From: Erigeron canadensis
Taxonomy: Eukaryota > Streptophyta > Magnoliopsida > Asterales > Asteraceae
Assembly (NCBI RefSeq): GCF_010389155.1
Contig: NC_057762.1
Span: forward strand, 28,456,055 to 28,520,054
Length of the DNA stretch: 64,000 bases
Direction of reading: 5' to 3'
Below are positions 1 through 11,372 of this stretch, piece after piece. Position 1 is the first letter of the stretch; each line of letters opens with the position of its first letter. The translations under genes were made by a program, and so were the position numbers. The notes under the pieces were generated by a model, which saw nothing but the letters and a program-made list of their open reading frames with translations, did not search any database and was not told the DNA's origin.

Positions 1-447
1 ATCTGTTGCTCAACATGGTTGTAAGAGGTGCGCAGTTGGGTTGGGTTGCAGGTCAAAGTGTATAAGTTTTAGTTTGGATCAAAATGGGCCGCGTTGGGTT
101 GAAATAAACACTTTATAAGTAATTATTGTGATACATGTGATTTCAAAAACTATAAATTTATTTGACTAATAATCCACTTTCTGTTAGTAGAGGAAACTAG
201 GAGGTTTTATGCATTTGAATCCACTTGAATGACTCTCGACCCATTTGACCCATTTGAGCTGTTTGCTCTTCGGTTAAATCTTTTAAGTTAACCTATTTAA
301 CGAGTTAGAGACAAAAAGTAACCCAATTTAACTCATTTTTATAGGAATATGGGTGGAAATTGCCACCTCTAATTGTTATTTTTGTGTGTTGCTTTTTCAA
401 TTGATTTTTTCTAAACTTGTTACCAAAGATACTTCTCTCCTTTGCAG
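1..447. other. MAPKKK intron 3' end with intron-type repeat
   Basis: Non-coding; it ends in the acceptor tttgcag before 448. From 1 to about 371 it is rich in short GGTCAA/TTGACC words and ends in ttgccacctct, the terminus of the dispersed intron repeat also seen at 3057-3422, 17993-18287 and about 45748-46037. The left part of the element is outside the window. Confidence 0.5.
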
Positions 448-3400
448 GAAGTTTCTCTATTAAGCCGTTTAAGCCATCCAAATATTGTTCAGTACTATGG
501 GTCTGAAATGGCAAGTTTTGTTCTTTTCAGTTCATTTGTAAATAAAGTTTAAAATTTTATATTTAACACGAACTATATACCCATGATTCTTGAACAGGTA
601 GATGATAAACTCTATATTTATCTGGAATATGTGTCTGGTGGTTCCATATATAAGCTTCTTCAGGAGTATGGACAATTAGGTGAACTAGCAATACGAAGTT
701 ATACTCGGCAAATCTTATCAGGGCTTGCTTATTTACATGCTAAGAATACTATCCACAGGTGAATCTTTTAGTAACTTAAGCAAGTCGCATAACCAAATCG
801 TTCTTTCTTTATAACGATGAACATTGAACGATATACTTTGGGCATTTTGATATTTATGTATTAGGGATATCAAAGGAGCTAATATCCTTGTTGACCCAAA
901 TGGCAGAATCAAAGTGGCAGATTTTGGAATGGCAAAGCATGTAAGTTTACATAATGCGGTAACTGTAAATTTGATGGACTGGTTGTTATATGACTTCCAA
1001 CATTATTGCAGGTCACTGGGCCGGCATGCGCACTATCTTTCAAAGGAAGTCCTTACTGGATGGCACCCGAGGTTAGTTTAAAATTTCTCATTGTTCCCCT
1101 TCGGTGCACTTCTAATCTTCCTGGATGGACACAGATTATAAAGAATACTACTGGTTCTAACCTTGCCGTTGACATCTGGAGTCTTGGATGCACGGTTTTG
1201 GAAATGGCAACAACGAAACCACCTTGGAGCCAATATGAGGGGGTCAGTTTTCTCATTCCAGTTGTTCCAGTTGCTCTTTATGTGTGTTAGTGTGTGTGTT
1301 GTATTGTGTTAGGAAGAGGTAGGTAAATACAACGGATTGGGTACCGGGTCAAAATAGGTGATTTGTAGTTTTGTACTATGGACCAAAATGCATTGGGATG
1401 AGTTGACCTGAAATTCTTTTGTGTCCATTAATCCATTTATATATCGGGGAAAGGTTAGGTAAAGCAGGGGGGATTATGTAAAATTCAGGGGGGGTTTATG
1501 TAAAATTCAGGGGGGGTTATGTATGTTTATCAAATTCAAAGGTTTAATCTGTAACTTTTTTTAATGTGGCAGTACCTAAACTTAGGTAAAGTCTGCAGTA
1601 TGGATCATTTTCCCTTATATATCTATATGCTTTCTAAAAATAATTATTATATATCTGTATGCTTTCTAAAAATAATTACTATAATATTCTAGTTTTCTTA
1701 AAAGCAATTTAGGAGGTTGTGAATACACTTTGGATGACCTGTTAACCCGTTTGAATTTGAGATATCGGTTATCGTGGAGGTAGTGCAGCAAAGGATCTAC
1801 AGTTTTTGAACTTTACCCGCTTAACCCTTTAGAGACTGCATACCCTGAATCGACCTATTCATCTATAAATTAATACAAAATTAACACCTCTTTTGTGAGG
1901 GTTCATACTTCATTGTTCTTAAGTCCACTAGTTGCATACTTGCATGATAATCTCATCACTCAGAACACAGGCATAATTTCATATGTGATGCATAATTTGC
2001 TGTCTCCTTTTATCATCTTTCTAATAATTTGAAATGTTTGGTTAAAGGTGGCTGCCTTGTTTAAGATTGGTAACAGTAAAGAGCTTCCAGCTATTCCTGA
2101 TCATCTATCAGATGATGGTAAGGATTTCGTAAGGCAATGTTTGCAACGCAATCCAATGCATCGTCCTACAGCTGCTCAGCTCTTAGATCACCCTTTCGTA
2201 AGAAATACGGCACCTTCGGAAAGGCCGATAACGTGTCCTGACCCATCCGGTCCACTGCCTGCCACCTCAAATGGGGTCAACTCTCCGGTATAGTAATCTG
2301 TTATTTTGTCTCCTTAATCCCAATCGATTCCACATCAATGCTAGTAATTGCATAGAAAGTCAACTAACTTTTGTCAAAATGTTCCCTTTTAAAGTAGAAA
2401 AAATCTGATGTTTTAATTTATTATTGGTTTGAGCTAATTTGCCCTTGTTACACTCTGTCAAAGTGATGGCAATTCGGCGTGGAAACCGCATTGAAGCTTG
2501 TCTGATGTTTAAATCTATTATTGGTTTGAGCTAATTCGCCCTGGTCACTTTCAAAGTGATGACAATTCAGCGTGGAAGCCGCTTAGAAGCTTGTCTTTAA
2601 TTGCACTTCTTAAAATATGATGGTTATTTTTGGGGTTAAAAAGATGGTTACCACCTAGAATAGAAATAAAATGGTTATGTTCTTATGTAATTTTCCTTCT
2701 TGCATTTGAAATTTTGTTAAACTTGCAATATGTTCATCTGTTACATAGGCTCGTTTTTGTGCTAGTTTTTTTTCCATGACTGATGATTATTTTTTTGTTG
2801 GGGCTTAGAAGATAATACACCAACAGTTTGTTTAACTGTTCTTTTTTTGTAGGGGCTTGGTAATCTAAGAAACCGCCGGGCACTTGATGTGGATAGACTT
2901 GCTAATCATTCATTTAGAGTACCCAAACCCGGTTTTAGTTCCAGGTATCTCTATCTCATTCTCCCTCTCCCTGTGCAAGTGTCTGGCTGTTTTGTCCCTA
3001 CTCACACAACTGACACAAGCCTAGGAAACAAGTACAGGCACACACAGACACGTATTACTAGATGTGGCAATCTTAATACGTATCCGTATGAACCGGTCAA
3101 TTTGGTCTCTGTTTTGTCTTATAAGGGTCAAATGGAAAAGCTTAGCTTTAAGGGAAATGGTTCAAAATCAAATCCATTCAAATGAACTGCCTTGAGTCAA
3201 TTTAGTGATTAAACTCTCTGAAATCATTTTTTTTCAACAAATAATATTATTAGTGTAAATTACTGTATTCAAGAAAACATTAATTATTTAGAAAATAAAA
3301 TAAAGAATGGATAAAGTGTTTGCGAGTCAAATCAACCAAAAAAGGCCAAATTGAACCTGTACTAGAAGACTCGTTTCAACCTAAGCCTGTTAGGTTACTC

Positions 3401-3920
3401 ACCCGCCCATACTGCCACCTCTTTGCATGATAGTAGCTATTCTTATATGAACCTTGTACGTTTCGTCAATTAAATTTGCAGTGATCTTCAAATTTCTAGA
3501 AATATATCCTGTCCAGTCTCCCCGATTGGAAGCCCTCTTTTACATTCAAGGTCACCGCAACACGTTAATGGAAGGATGTCCCCATCACCCATATCATCAG
3601 GTGCATCCAGCCCTCTAACTAGTGGAGGTGGTTCTATCTCATTTCATCATATCAACCAGTCCGTTTACTTTCACGAGATCTCAAAACCCACCCACAACCC
3701 TTACGGAAATGGCATATCTTATCATGATCATGCTCCTCATGTCCCTGATATCTTCCGAGCCAAACAGCCACATTCCCGTGGTTGTAATTCTGTAAAACAA
3801 TCCAGCAGACATTCTCAGCAACGACACGGTGGACATGCAGTCTTAGCAGACTCTGTATCTCACCTACTCCTAAAAGAGAAAGTGAATTTCAAACCATACT
3901 TGGATCTCAATCCTTTGTAA
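448..3920 (+). CDS. MAPKKK (YODA/MAPKKK3-like) Ser/Thr kinase, 3' part
   Basis: Partial gene; the N-terminal region, Gly-rich loop and ATP-binding lysine lie left of the window. Exons: 448-510, 598-758, 865-940, 1012-1071, 1135-1242, 2048-2287, 2853-2944, 3482-3920 (stop TAA 3918-3920). They encode kinase subdomains from the helix C region ([17 protein letters not shown]), the catalytic loop HRDIKGAN, DFG (ADFGMAKH), the activation segment [12 protein letters not shown] and subdomain IX ([19 protein letters not shown]) to subdomain XI. A Ser/Pro-rich tail follows, with [16 protein letters not shown] as in the plant MEKK1/YODA group. These kinases phosphorylate MKK4/5-type MAPKKs in development and immunity. 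All catalytic residues visible are intact. The first intron has a GC donor (GCAAGT at 511). The C-terminus ends in LDLNPL, a short tail. Which of YODA/MAPKKK3/MAPKKK5 it is cannot be settled without the N-terminus. Confidence 0.9.
1446..1614 (+). mobile_element. 169-bp Mutator-like MITE with 9-bp TSD
   Basis: The insertion in the large MAPKKK intron runs from ggggaaaggttaggtaaagc to ggatcattttccc. It is flanked by an identical 9-bp direct repeat, ttatatatc, at 1437-1445 and 1615-1623, the target duplication length of Mutator-like elements. The inside holds two tandem copies of a short ttatgtaaaattcaggggg unit. A related copy lies inverted at about 12121-12315. It has no coding capacity. Confidence 0.75.
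2404..2597 (+). repeat. Diverged 97-bp tandem duplication in intron
   Basis: Two head-to-tail copies, 2404-2500 and 2501-2597, each starting tctgatgttt and ending gaagcttg. They share ttattggtttgagctaatt and a caaagtgatg core and differ at scattered positions. The duplication lies inside the MAPKKK intron between exons 2048-2287 and 2853-2944 and does not touch splice sites. Confidence 0.8.
3057..3422. repeat. GGTCAA-rich intron repeat with TGGCAA ends
   Basis: It starts ctagatgtggcaa and ends tactgccacct, so the termini are imperfect inverted repeats. The body has many GGGTCAA/TTGACCC-like words. It lies in the last MAPKKK intron. The same family is at 17993-18287 and elsewhere in this window. 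Confidence 0.55.
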
Positions 3921-4942
3921 ACCGAAATTCCACCCACCACACAAAACAGGCCTAGTTTAAGCTGAATTTGAGCTTTTCAAGTAAGGAATTCGTTTTTTCA
4001 GGTGGATTTCCATATAACAACTCATGCAGGTCCTACAATCTTCTACAAAGTCACCAACGAGAACTTGGCTGACATAGTGAAAAAGAAGCAACGTTAACTC
4101 GTAAATTATTGTACACATAGGGTTTAAACTTGTTCAGTTATGAAGTCACCAAGAACTCCGACGATGCAGTGAAAATGCATCACCATTAACTCGTAAATGA
4201 TTGTAAACAGAGTTTAAACTTGGAGAAATGATGGTACAAGCATGAAGTAACATCAAATATAATCACATACAAGGATAGAAACAAGTAGATATAGAGCTAT
4301 TTTTTGTGGGAAGCCTAACTGCTGTACAAAACATGGGGAATCAAAAGGAAAGTTGTACTTTTGTTTTCCTTACTTAACATAACTTTGTTAGATGTAGCTG
4401 TCAATATGCAACAATCATTTTGATTATAAATGTTGTGTGAGCATTAATTGTTAATGGAAAGGGATATAACTGGTTCCCTCCCTTAGTCTGTGTCTTTAAT
4501 TTGTCAAAGACTTGTTTGGATTCCTTGCCTTTCTCATGTTCAGCCTTGAAGAGTGAGACGTTGCAAAAAATAGGGGTTTCTGCCTCTATTAGTTGGTTTT
4601 GTAGGGGTTACTATTTTGAATTTGAAGTTGCTGCAACAAAAATGATATTTAGGGGAATTGTAAACAAACTATCACTTCAACTTTGATACAAGTCTACAAC
4701 ATTGTTATATTTTAATTCCCGAACATTGAGAATGTAATATGCTCTTTGAAAACACTTTTCCATAATCACTGCAGAGTGCATCATATAAAGTTTTGGGAAA
4801 ATGAGAACCATGTCAACATAATAAGTCTATCTTATATATACAATCGCATATGTCTGCAATATTGATTTTAAATACATGTGACTCGGTATTACGGAGAACA
4901 CTTTACAACTTAGTGATAAGTAGCTCTTGAATTTCAAATATT
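3921..4942. other. Convergent intergenic spacer and 3' UTRs
   Basis: About 1 kb lies between the stop codons of the MAPKKK and the convergent SDR gene. Two similar stretches at about 4060-4130 and 4145-4215 (aagtcacca...attaactcgtaaat...gttaaacttg-like) form a diverged short duplication. No convincing coding region is seen. Confidence 0.6.
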
Positions 4943-7607
4943 CTATTGAGACGGGGGAGAGTTTTGGTTAATCAAATGTTCCGTGAAATCCCAGAGCCTC
5001 TTTCCCAACTGGGCATCATTAGCTTGTGAGCTTGCTGCTGTTATATTGCAATTCGCAAAATATTTGCCACTGATGCCTTCAACTTGTGGGTGCAATGCTA
5101 CATAACATGTAGTTGCTGCTCCCTGCAAATACAATATATGTTATAATCGTAAAAATTTGGGGAAATTAACTCATATTTCTCAAAAAGAAAAATAAAAATA
5201 AATATTAATGATCACCTGGGGCACATTTTTAAGTGCTAATTTACCAAATATGGTAACAAGACCTGCATCGACAAACAAATCATTGGTACGAACAATTATA
5301 AGAACAATTATATAGTGAGGGAACACAGATAAGAAGTAACAAATTTACTGCTAAACAAGGTATGATGGCGGAAGATGTTTGTGGGGATTGCCCCTGGATG
5401 AACTGAGTTTGCAGTTATCTTTGCTCTATCTTCCTGGGTATGAAACCATTATCATTATCATACAGTCGTCGAAATGACATGCTTATAGAAAAAGGTCAAT
5501 ATATTAAAATGAACCGAAGGTATAATTTTCAAGGAAGAGTACCTTTAAGCGCCTTGCAAGCTCATTAGCATGGAGAACATTTGAAGGTCAATATATTAAA
5601 ATGAACCGAAGGTATAATTTTCAAGGAAGAGTACCTTTAAGCGCCTTGCAAGCTCATTAGCATGGAGAACATTTGCCAACTTTGACTGACCGTATGCAGA
5701 CAAACCGTTGTATCTGCACATAACGAAATATACTTAGATTAAAAATATCGTATTCGTATGAAAAAATGTAGTAGTAATTTTTTCTCAAGATAGATATTAT
5801 GACACAAGTAATGTTATATTTTTCTAAAGATCATCTTCAATAACAGCCAAAAGAAAAATATCATCTAGCCAATTTGCAGAAATATAAACACGACTAAAGG
5901 CTTGTAGTAGAATATGATATTAATAGTGAAGAAAAAAAAACTAGCAATTGAATTAAATCAAACACTTTAGTTTACCCAGATTGACTGTTGATCTTGTCAA
6001 AACGAATTCCTTCAGGATAAGAAAACTGGTGTCTCCGTGATGAGACATTTACAATCCTGCCTTCCTTATTACTTTCATGTGCAGTTTTTTTCATGGTTTC
6101 CAGTAAAAGATTTGTCAAATGGAAATGGCCTGCAAAAACGGGAAGAAAAAAAAAAAATCAGATATTTGCTTATACCATTGGTACCAAATATAGCAAAGGA
6201 GCAGATGAACATGTATATGTATTCGAATTGGTCATTTAGAGCTCTAAAAAACTTTGGAAAAACCATATAATTGGGGAATGCGGTTTCAAAATTGAATTGG
6301 AGTGACCACCATGGTTGAATGTCAGTCGGATTAATCACTGCGTACACCACCCATTGTAGCCACTAATTTAAACTCCATTGACATTTGCTAACTGTATCAC
6401 ATGGCTTAACATGTATGCATCCAGGATGAGTGTGACCTCTAAGTGCACTTTTGGCTAATGTGCTACATTAACATGATCATTCTTATTCAAATCTGTTTAA
6501 TGTTAAATAGAGTTCGATAGTGATAACAACAATTTCTTTAATGGAATTGTGGATGCAGAGATAAAATCGTGAAAGTTAAAGTGTTTCGATAAAATCATTA
6601 AAGGGTACACCGTAGACATCTTACCTACATGATTAGTTGCAAATTGTAGCTCTATGTTGTCTTTGGATAACATAAAAGGGGTTCCCAAGATTCCTGCATT
6701 ATTGCTATAAACACGAAATATGACACATTTCCTCATCTCAAATAATTGAAAGGCTGTATACCATTCAAACTATTCACCTTGAAGGTATATTGGGTTATTA
6801 CTTTTAGATAGGGTTAATGCAACAAAATGTATCTTATTTGTCACGTTTTGCTATCATGTGTATCCAACATTCAAACCATCTATTCTATGTATCAAACTAC
6901 AAAATCTTGCTACTGTATCATCAAATTACCTTTTCATCAATTGCTGACATGGCGACCATATATGTATTCGCGTCAAAACGACCTTACACCAATACTTTAC
7001 AAATCATAAGAAGTCAGGTAAATATAATACCAAAAATTGAAAGTTCGATACACACTATAGTTTGAAAGCTAGATACACTGTAGCAAAACATGACATACTC
7101 AACACATTATGGTGCACATGACAAGAATTAATAAACTACTCGTATCATACAAGAGCTAGAAAATGATATCTATGGGGCTGATCTTACATGAGTAGATTCA
7201 GCGGAAGACCCGAGGACTTAAACTCCGAGGCAAAACTATTTACTGAAGCTATAGAACTGACATCCAGCTCCATTGTATCGATTTTGGCAGTCGGGTTTTG
7301 CTTCAATATAGTTTCTTTCACCTCTTTTCCAGCTGACACATTTCGTATAGCCATAACTACATGGACTCCACGAAGTGCAAGAATTCGTGCAGTTTCAGTC
7401 CCAATCCCACTAGATGCACCTGCAATGACATAACGAAAAACCAAAGTTCAGTCAGTCATTTCATCAAACAGTTATTGGACAGTTCATTCAGCATTGTTAG
7501 TTATTACCAGTAACAATGGCGGTTAGGCCGGACCCATCAATTCCTTGAGTAACTTCCTCGGCTGTTGAGAATCTTGAGAACCCAGATGGTCCTTTTGATA
7601 AAAACAT
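4943..7607 (-). CDS. Short-chain dehydrogenase/reductase (RDH/TIC32-like)
   Basis: Eight exons on the minus strand: 7607-7508, 7419-7188, 6704-6625, 6129-5976, 5713-5635, 5433-5349, 5262-5216, 5122-4943. The joined frame is open for 318 aa. The classical SDR motifs are complete: TGASSGIG cofactor loop (about residues 33-40), NNAG (about 112-115), the serine in IVNVSS (about 167) and YGQSK (Tyr196/Lys200). The N-terminus (SKGPSGFS...[11 protein letters not shown]) and the later [10 protein letters not shown] and [12 protein letters not shown] segments match plant retinol-dehydrogenase/TIC32-type SDRs, NADP(H)-dependent enzymes often found at plastid or other membranes. The substrate cannot be deduced. 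All introns are GT-AG. Copy two of an exact 92-bp duplication supplies the donor of the exon 5713-5635. The start is the first ATG giving the family N-terminus. Confidence 0.92.
5492..5675 (+). repeat. Exact 92-bp tandem duplication over a splice donor
   Basis: Copies 5492-5583 and 5584-5675 are identical base for base. Each contains the 3' part of the SDR exon encoding [14 protein letters not shown] and its GT donor plus downstream intron. On the minus strand the complete exon uses the donor in 5584-5675. The second copy leaves a decoy exon fragment and donor inside the intron. Confidence 0.95.
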
Positions 7608-7768
7608 ATTTTTTAACCCAGATTAAAACTACTTTTTTTTTTACTGATAATACTACCTTATCTAATGGAGTTTAACTGTATCTATAAGTTATTTACTATT
7701 GGAGAGAGTTTTTTGTTCTTTCTATTTTTATAGGAGTAACATGTCCGAAATGTATATCTAAGTACTAT
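7608..7768. other. SDR upstream region
   Basis: AT-rich sequence immediately 5' of the SDR start codon, between the gene and a foldback element that begins at about 7769. Any promoter must lie here or upstream across the element. No clear TATA element or other site could be assigned. Confidence 0.4.
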
Positions 7769-8574
7769 AGTTGTAAACGAACCGAACGAACAAGAACGGA
7801 GCCTTGTTCATGTTCGTTCGTTTAACTTAACAAACGGTTCATGAAAAGATAAACGAACATAATGACATGTTTATGTTTTGAACACTAATGAACGAACACT
7901 AACAAACAAAGTATTTATAAATTAAATATTTTTATTCAAACATTTTTTAAATATTTAGGTATTAATATATATATGGAAAAGTGAGTATGAGGCTGTTATG
8001 CACCCAACTTGGGTGAAAAACCCCTCACATACTAATATTTTAATATTTTAAATAAATACATGCCCCCCATGATTTTTACCTTTTAAAAAAAGGTATGTGA
8101 GAAGTTTTTCACCCAACTTGGGTGCCTAACAGCCTCATATGCTGTTAGGCACCCAAGTTGGGTGAAAAACCCCTCACATACCTTTTTTTTAACCATAAAA
8201 ATCATGGGGGGCCAAACATTTATTCAAATATTAACATATTGGTACGTGAAGAGTTAAACACCTAAGTTGGTTGCATAACAGCCCCATACTCACTTTTCTC
8301 TCTATATATATGTATATTATATAAAAGAAATATTTATATTTAAACTATCTTTTATAGTATAATTGATTATGTGTGTATATATGTAAACGAACATAACAGA
8401 TTATTGTTCACGAACGACGGTTCATGAACATAAACGAACGAACGTTCACGAACAGATTATAGAACGTTCATGAACGTAAATCAACGAACGAGAGCTTTGT
8501 GGTCCGTTCATTAAACTAAACGAACGAACACGAACAAACTTCCTACCGAACTGTTCAGTTCATTTACAGCCCTA
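7769..8574. mobile_element. Foldback element with GAACGAACG-rich arms
   Basis: The left arm (from about ttgtaaacgaaccgaacgaa) and the right arm (ending gttcatttacagccct) are imperfect inverted repeats made of cGAACGAACa/tGTTCGTTCg words, about 100 bp or more each. It is split by a second, composite MITE at 7976-8299. No coding capacity and no clear target duplication. This kind of foldback is common in composite-family genomes (general knowledge). Confidence 0.65.
7976..8299. mobile_element. Two head-to-head MITEs nested in the foldback
   Basis: The outer ends ggaaaagtgagtatgaggct and the reverse complement of ccatactcacttttctc are inverted repeats. The element is two units joined near 8130. 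Each unit carries cacccaacttgggtg-type palindromes and a catgggggg/cccccatg block. A third, single copy is at about 19186-19350. Non-coding. Confidence 0.7.
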
Positions 8575-8877
8575 TCAGTAGTAGTGGACGTCGATGTTCA
8601 TCATCATATGTTATTTGTCTTACTAAGGAGAGTGGTACAAGCTTGTATATGTTTACTCATTTAAAAACGAATAAATGAACACGACCATTTAGGTGAGCAG
8701 AATTATTTTTGTGCTCGTGTTGATTCCTTAATTTAGGTTTAAGCAAAACAAAAACACACACAAACATCATAGTTCTTCATATAGTTTCAAATTATGTGGT
8801 AATCAACGTTCATCACGACCTTTATAAAACTTTATATTTTTAATATTATTTTTATGTATTTATTTAGGTTAACAGGA

Positions 8878-9376
8878 GTTGATTTAGGGGCATCTTAAAT
8901 TAAATACCATTAGGGACATGTAACTTACACATTTGTAAGTCGTGATGGCGGTGATCGCCGTCACCGGAGAATCATGGTGGTGATCGGAGATGATAGTGGT
9001 GGTCAGTGACAGTACCACATGGGGGCAAATGCCCCCTCAAAATTTAGATTTTGTCATGTATTTTTAAATTTTTCATCGATTTTTAAAAATTTCCTATAGT
9101 TTTTTAACATTTAAACCTCTTTTATATTTAATTTTTACGGATTTTTAACTGTCCCCGTTGGAATTTTTTTCTGATACCACCTCTGGTGGTGGTGGTGATG
9201 GTGGTTGTATAATTTCACATGTGTAAGTGGTGACATGGTCGCCGTTGCCGGAAGATCATGGTGGTGGTTGGAGATGATAGTGGTGGTGGTGGTGGTGGTG
9301 ATGCTGGTGGTGGTCGGAGATGGTGAAAAATGAATGATTGAGTAGTGTCCCTAATTTACCCTAAATTAACTTTTCT
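8878..9376. mobile_element. Degenerate foldback with GGTGGT minisatellite
   Basis: It begins gttgatttagggg...attagggaca and ends tgtccctaatttaccctaa, imperfect inverted termini. Inside, a module of about 85 bp (acatgtgtaagt, then a gccg-rich stretch, atcatggtggtg, ggagatgata) occurs twice in direct orientation, at about 8927-9010 and 9218-9300. The same module recurs in a different element at 19413-20012. Short frames here are repeat artefacts. Confidence 0.55.
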
Positions 9377-11363
9377 CTTTAGATTACCAAAACTAGTATA
9401 ACTTATTTTGTAATTTAATTTTACATTTATTAGTATCATGAAAACTGTTATACGACTCCATCCAAATTAAAAATCCTAACGTGTGTCACTTTATAGTCTC
9501 AAACAAAATTCATATATCTGACAAAAAATATAACACAAATTTGTAAGATAAGAATATAGTCACAAATATATCTATAGTATTATATATAAAGCATATGACT
9601 ACATCTTTACTCAAAAATCGTATACTAACATAAATTATAATCAAAACTTGAAAGAAAAGCAATGTAAGTGATTGCACACTAAATCATGACTGGAACTTAA
9701 GCTAGATATAGTGGATTGGATGAATGTAAGATGATTTTGTTGGCAATTCCCTGAAAGTAGGGCTAGAGCCGCTATACGCCTAGGAATCGTTTATGTATGT
9801 GTGTTAACATGTTGGCCTCTCTTATGAATGTGACGAGGCTTATATAGAGTATTCAATGTCTTGGTGGAGAAGTCGGGTTTAGGGTTTATCCTAAGTATCT
9901 GGCTAACTTTTGGTTAGGTGTTTATAATTAAAATTATAATTTGTTTCCCTTCTTATTGATATTCGTGGTTATCCCCTTAGGAAGGGATATAGCTAAATCC
10001 ATATGCTTTCAAAAGCCAATATTAGTAGTTTAAGACGGTCAAAGATCTACTTTCGGTACGCAACCCGACTAGTAAGCTGCGTGATTTATGTCTTCGACCA
10101 GATGGAAGGATATGTCATCACTAAGGAAATATTCATAGTTTCGAACATATCTAAAATATATTACGGTATATATAAAAAACATCTTAACTTTAAGTAAAGA
10201 TTTAATCTATATCATCTAAATTCTAAAACTTTAGGAACATTAACATTTGTCGTTTGCTTTCCACACAAACGATATCATAAAGAAGGAGTGAACCCTAATG
10301 AACACCGAATGGAACACCACTCCATCTATTAAATACCGCATTGCCTTTTTCCTGCCTAATTATTTAAAGTTTAACAAATATTATTATTTGAAGATTTCAT
10401 AGAGCATTAGGTTTACCTACCCATAAAATAAAATAAAAATAAAAAACACCAATTGTAAATAAAAGATAATATGTATGATAATGAAATATTGTTTAAAAAA
10501 AAATACCAAGGCGTCAAACCAACAACCTCTCCCTGTGACCACTACTGTATTGTTAAGTGTTTTTTAAGAAGGGGGGAAAGGACTGAGAAGGAAAAAAAAT
10601 AATAAAGGCATTGTTAAGTTTTAAAATGATATGGAAAGGAAACGAAAGGAGATGAGAAGTGGGAGAAGTGGTAGTTTTTTTACTTTAAAAGTTTTCTTCT
10701 CAATTTTAAGGTGATTAGGAAGGAAACTTCCTTTCACTCTCCTTTCCTTTCCATTCTTTAATTAACTAAAGAATACAGTGTAAATTCCACCAATAAGAAA
10801 AAGAGGGTATATCCCTTCCAAGGACTTATAAACAAATTTTGACCTCTTAATTGGTCTCTTAAAAATAATCCTCTTAATTTATTCAAATATTGACATGTGT
10901 AATCTACTTGTTTTGTCCCTTAATTTTTCCTTACATCTTGATATGTCTCTTAGTTTTATCCGAAAATCCAAAAGGGCCTAAATATCTCGACTCATTCAAA
11001 AAACCCTAAAAGGGCCCACTAATCCACTATAAATTCACAACTTCTTGATTATCATCTTCTAGGTTTCCTCTCTGCCTCCATTTCCACCTAAAACCATTTT
11101 CACAAAAAAAATGCATAAAGGTAAAATATGGTAAACACACTAGTTGATCTATATACAATGGGTAAAGTATTGTATTGGAAATCCATATATTCAAGTTTAA
11201 CTGGATGTCGTGTTTTTAGGATTGTGATTCGCTCTATTACACGTTTATTGGTTTGGTACAGATCTAGGATCTAACATTTCTTTTATAATTGGGATCTCCA
11301 TATTTCTAGCATTTTGTTATATATTATTAGAATGTTAATACTTCGTTAGTGTTAATGATGCAT
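9377..11363. other. AT-rich intergenic DNA, nothing recognised
   Basis: About 2 kb with no convincing coding region on either strand and no clear terminal repeats. The part 9690-10200 is less AT-rich and may be an old transposon fragment, but I recognise no domain. The part 10490-10760 is purine-rich low-complexity sequence. Confidence 0.5.
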
Positions 11364-11372
11364 TTGTGATTA

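Noticed and set aside
7188..7433. Plus-strand 81-codon frame opposite the SDR exon
   Set aside because: It is a shadow of the real minus-strand exon, which carries conserved SDR motifs and splice sites.
9170..9310. Possible CRISPR-like regular repeats
   Set aside because: The repetition is GGT trinucleotide tract DNA without spacers, and the organism is a plant; no CRISPR array is present.
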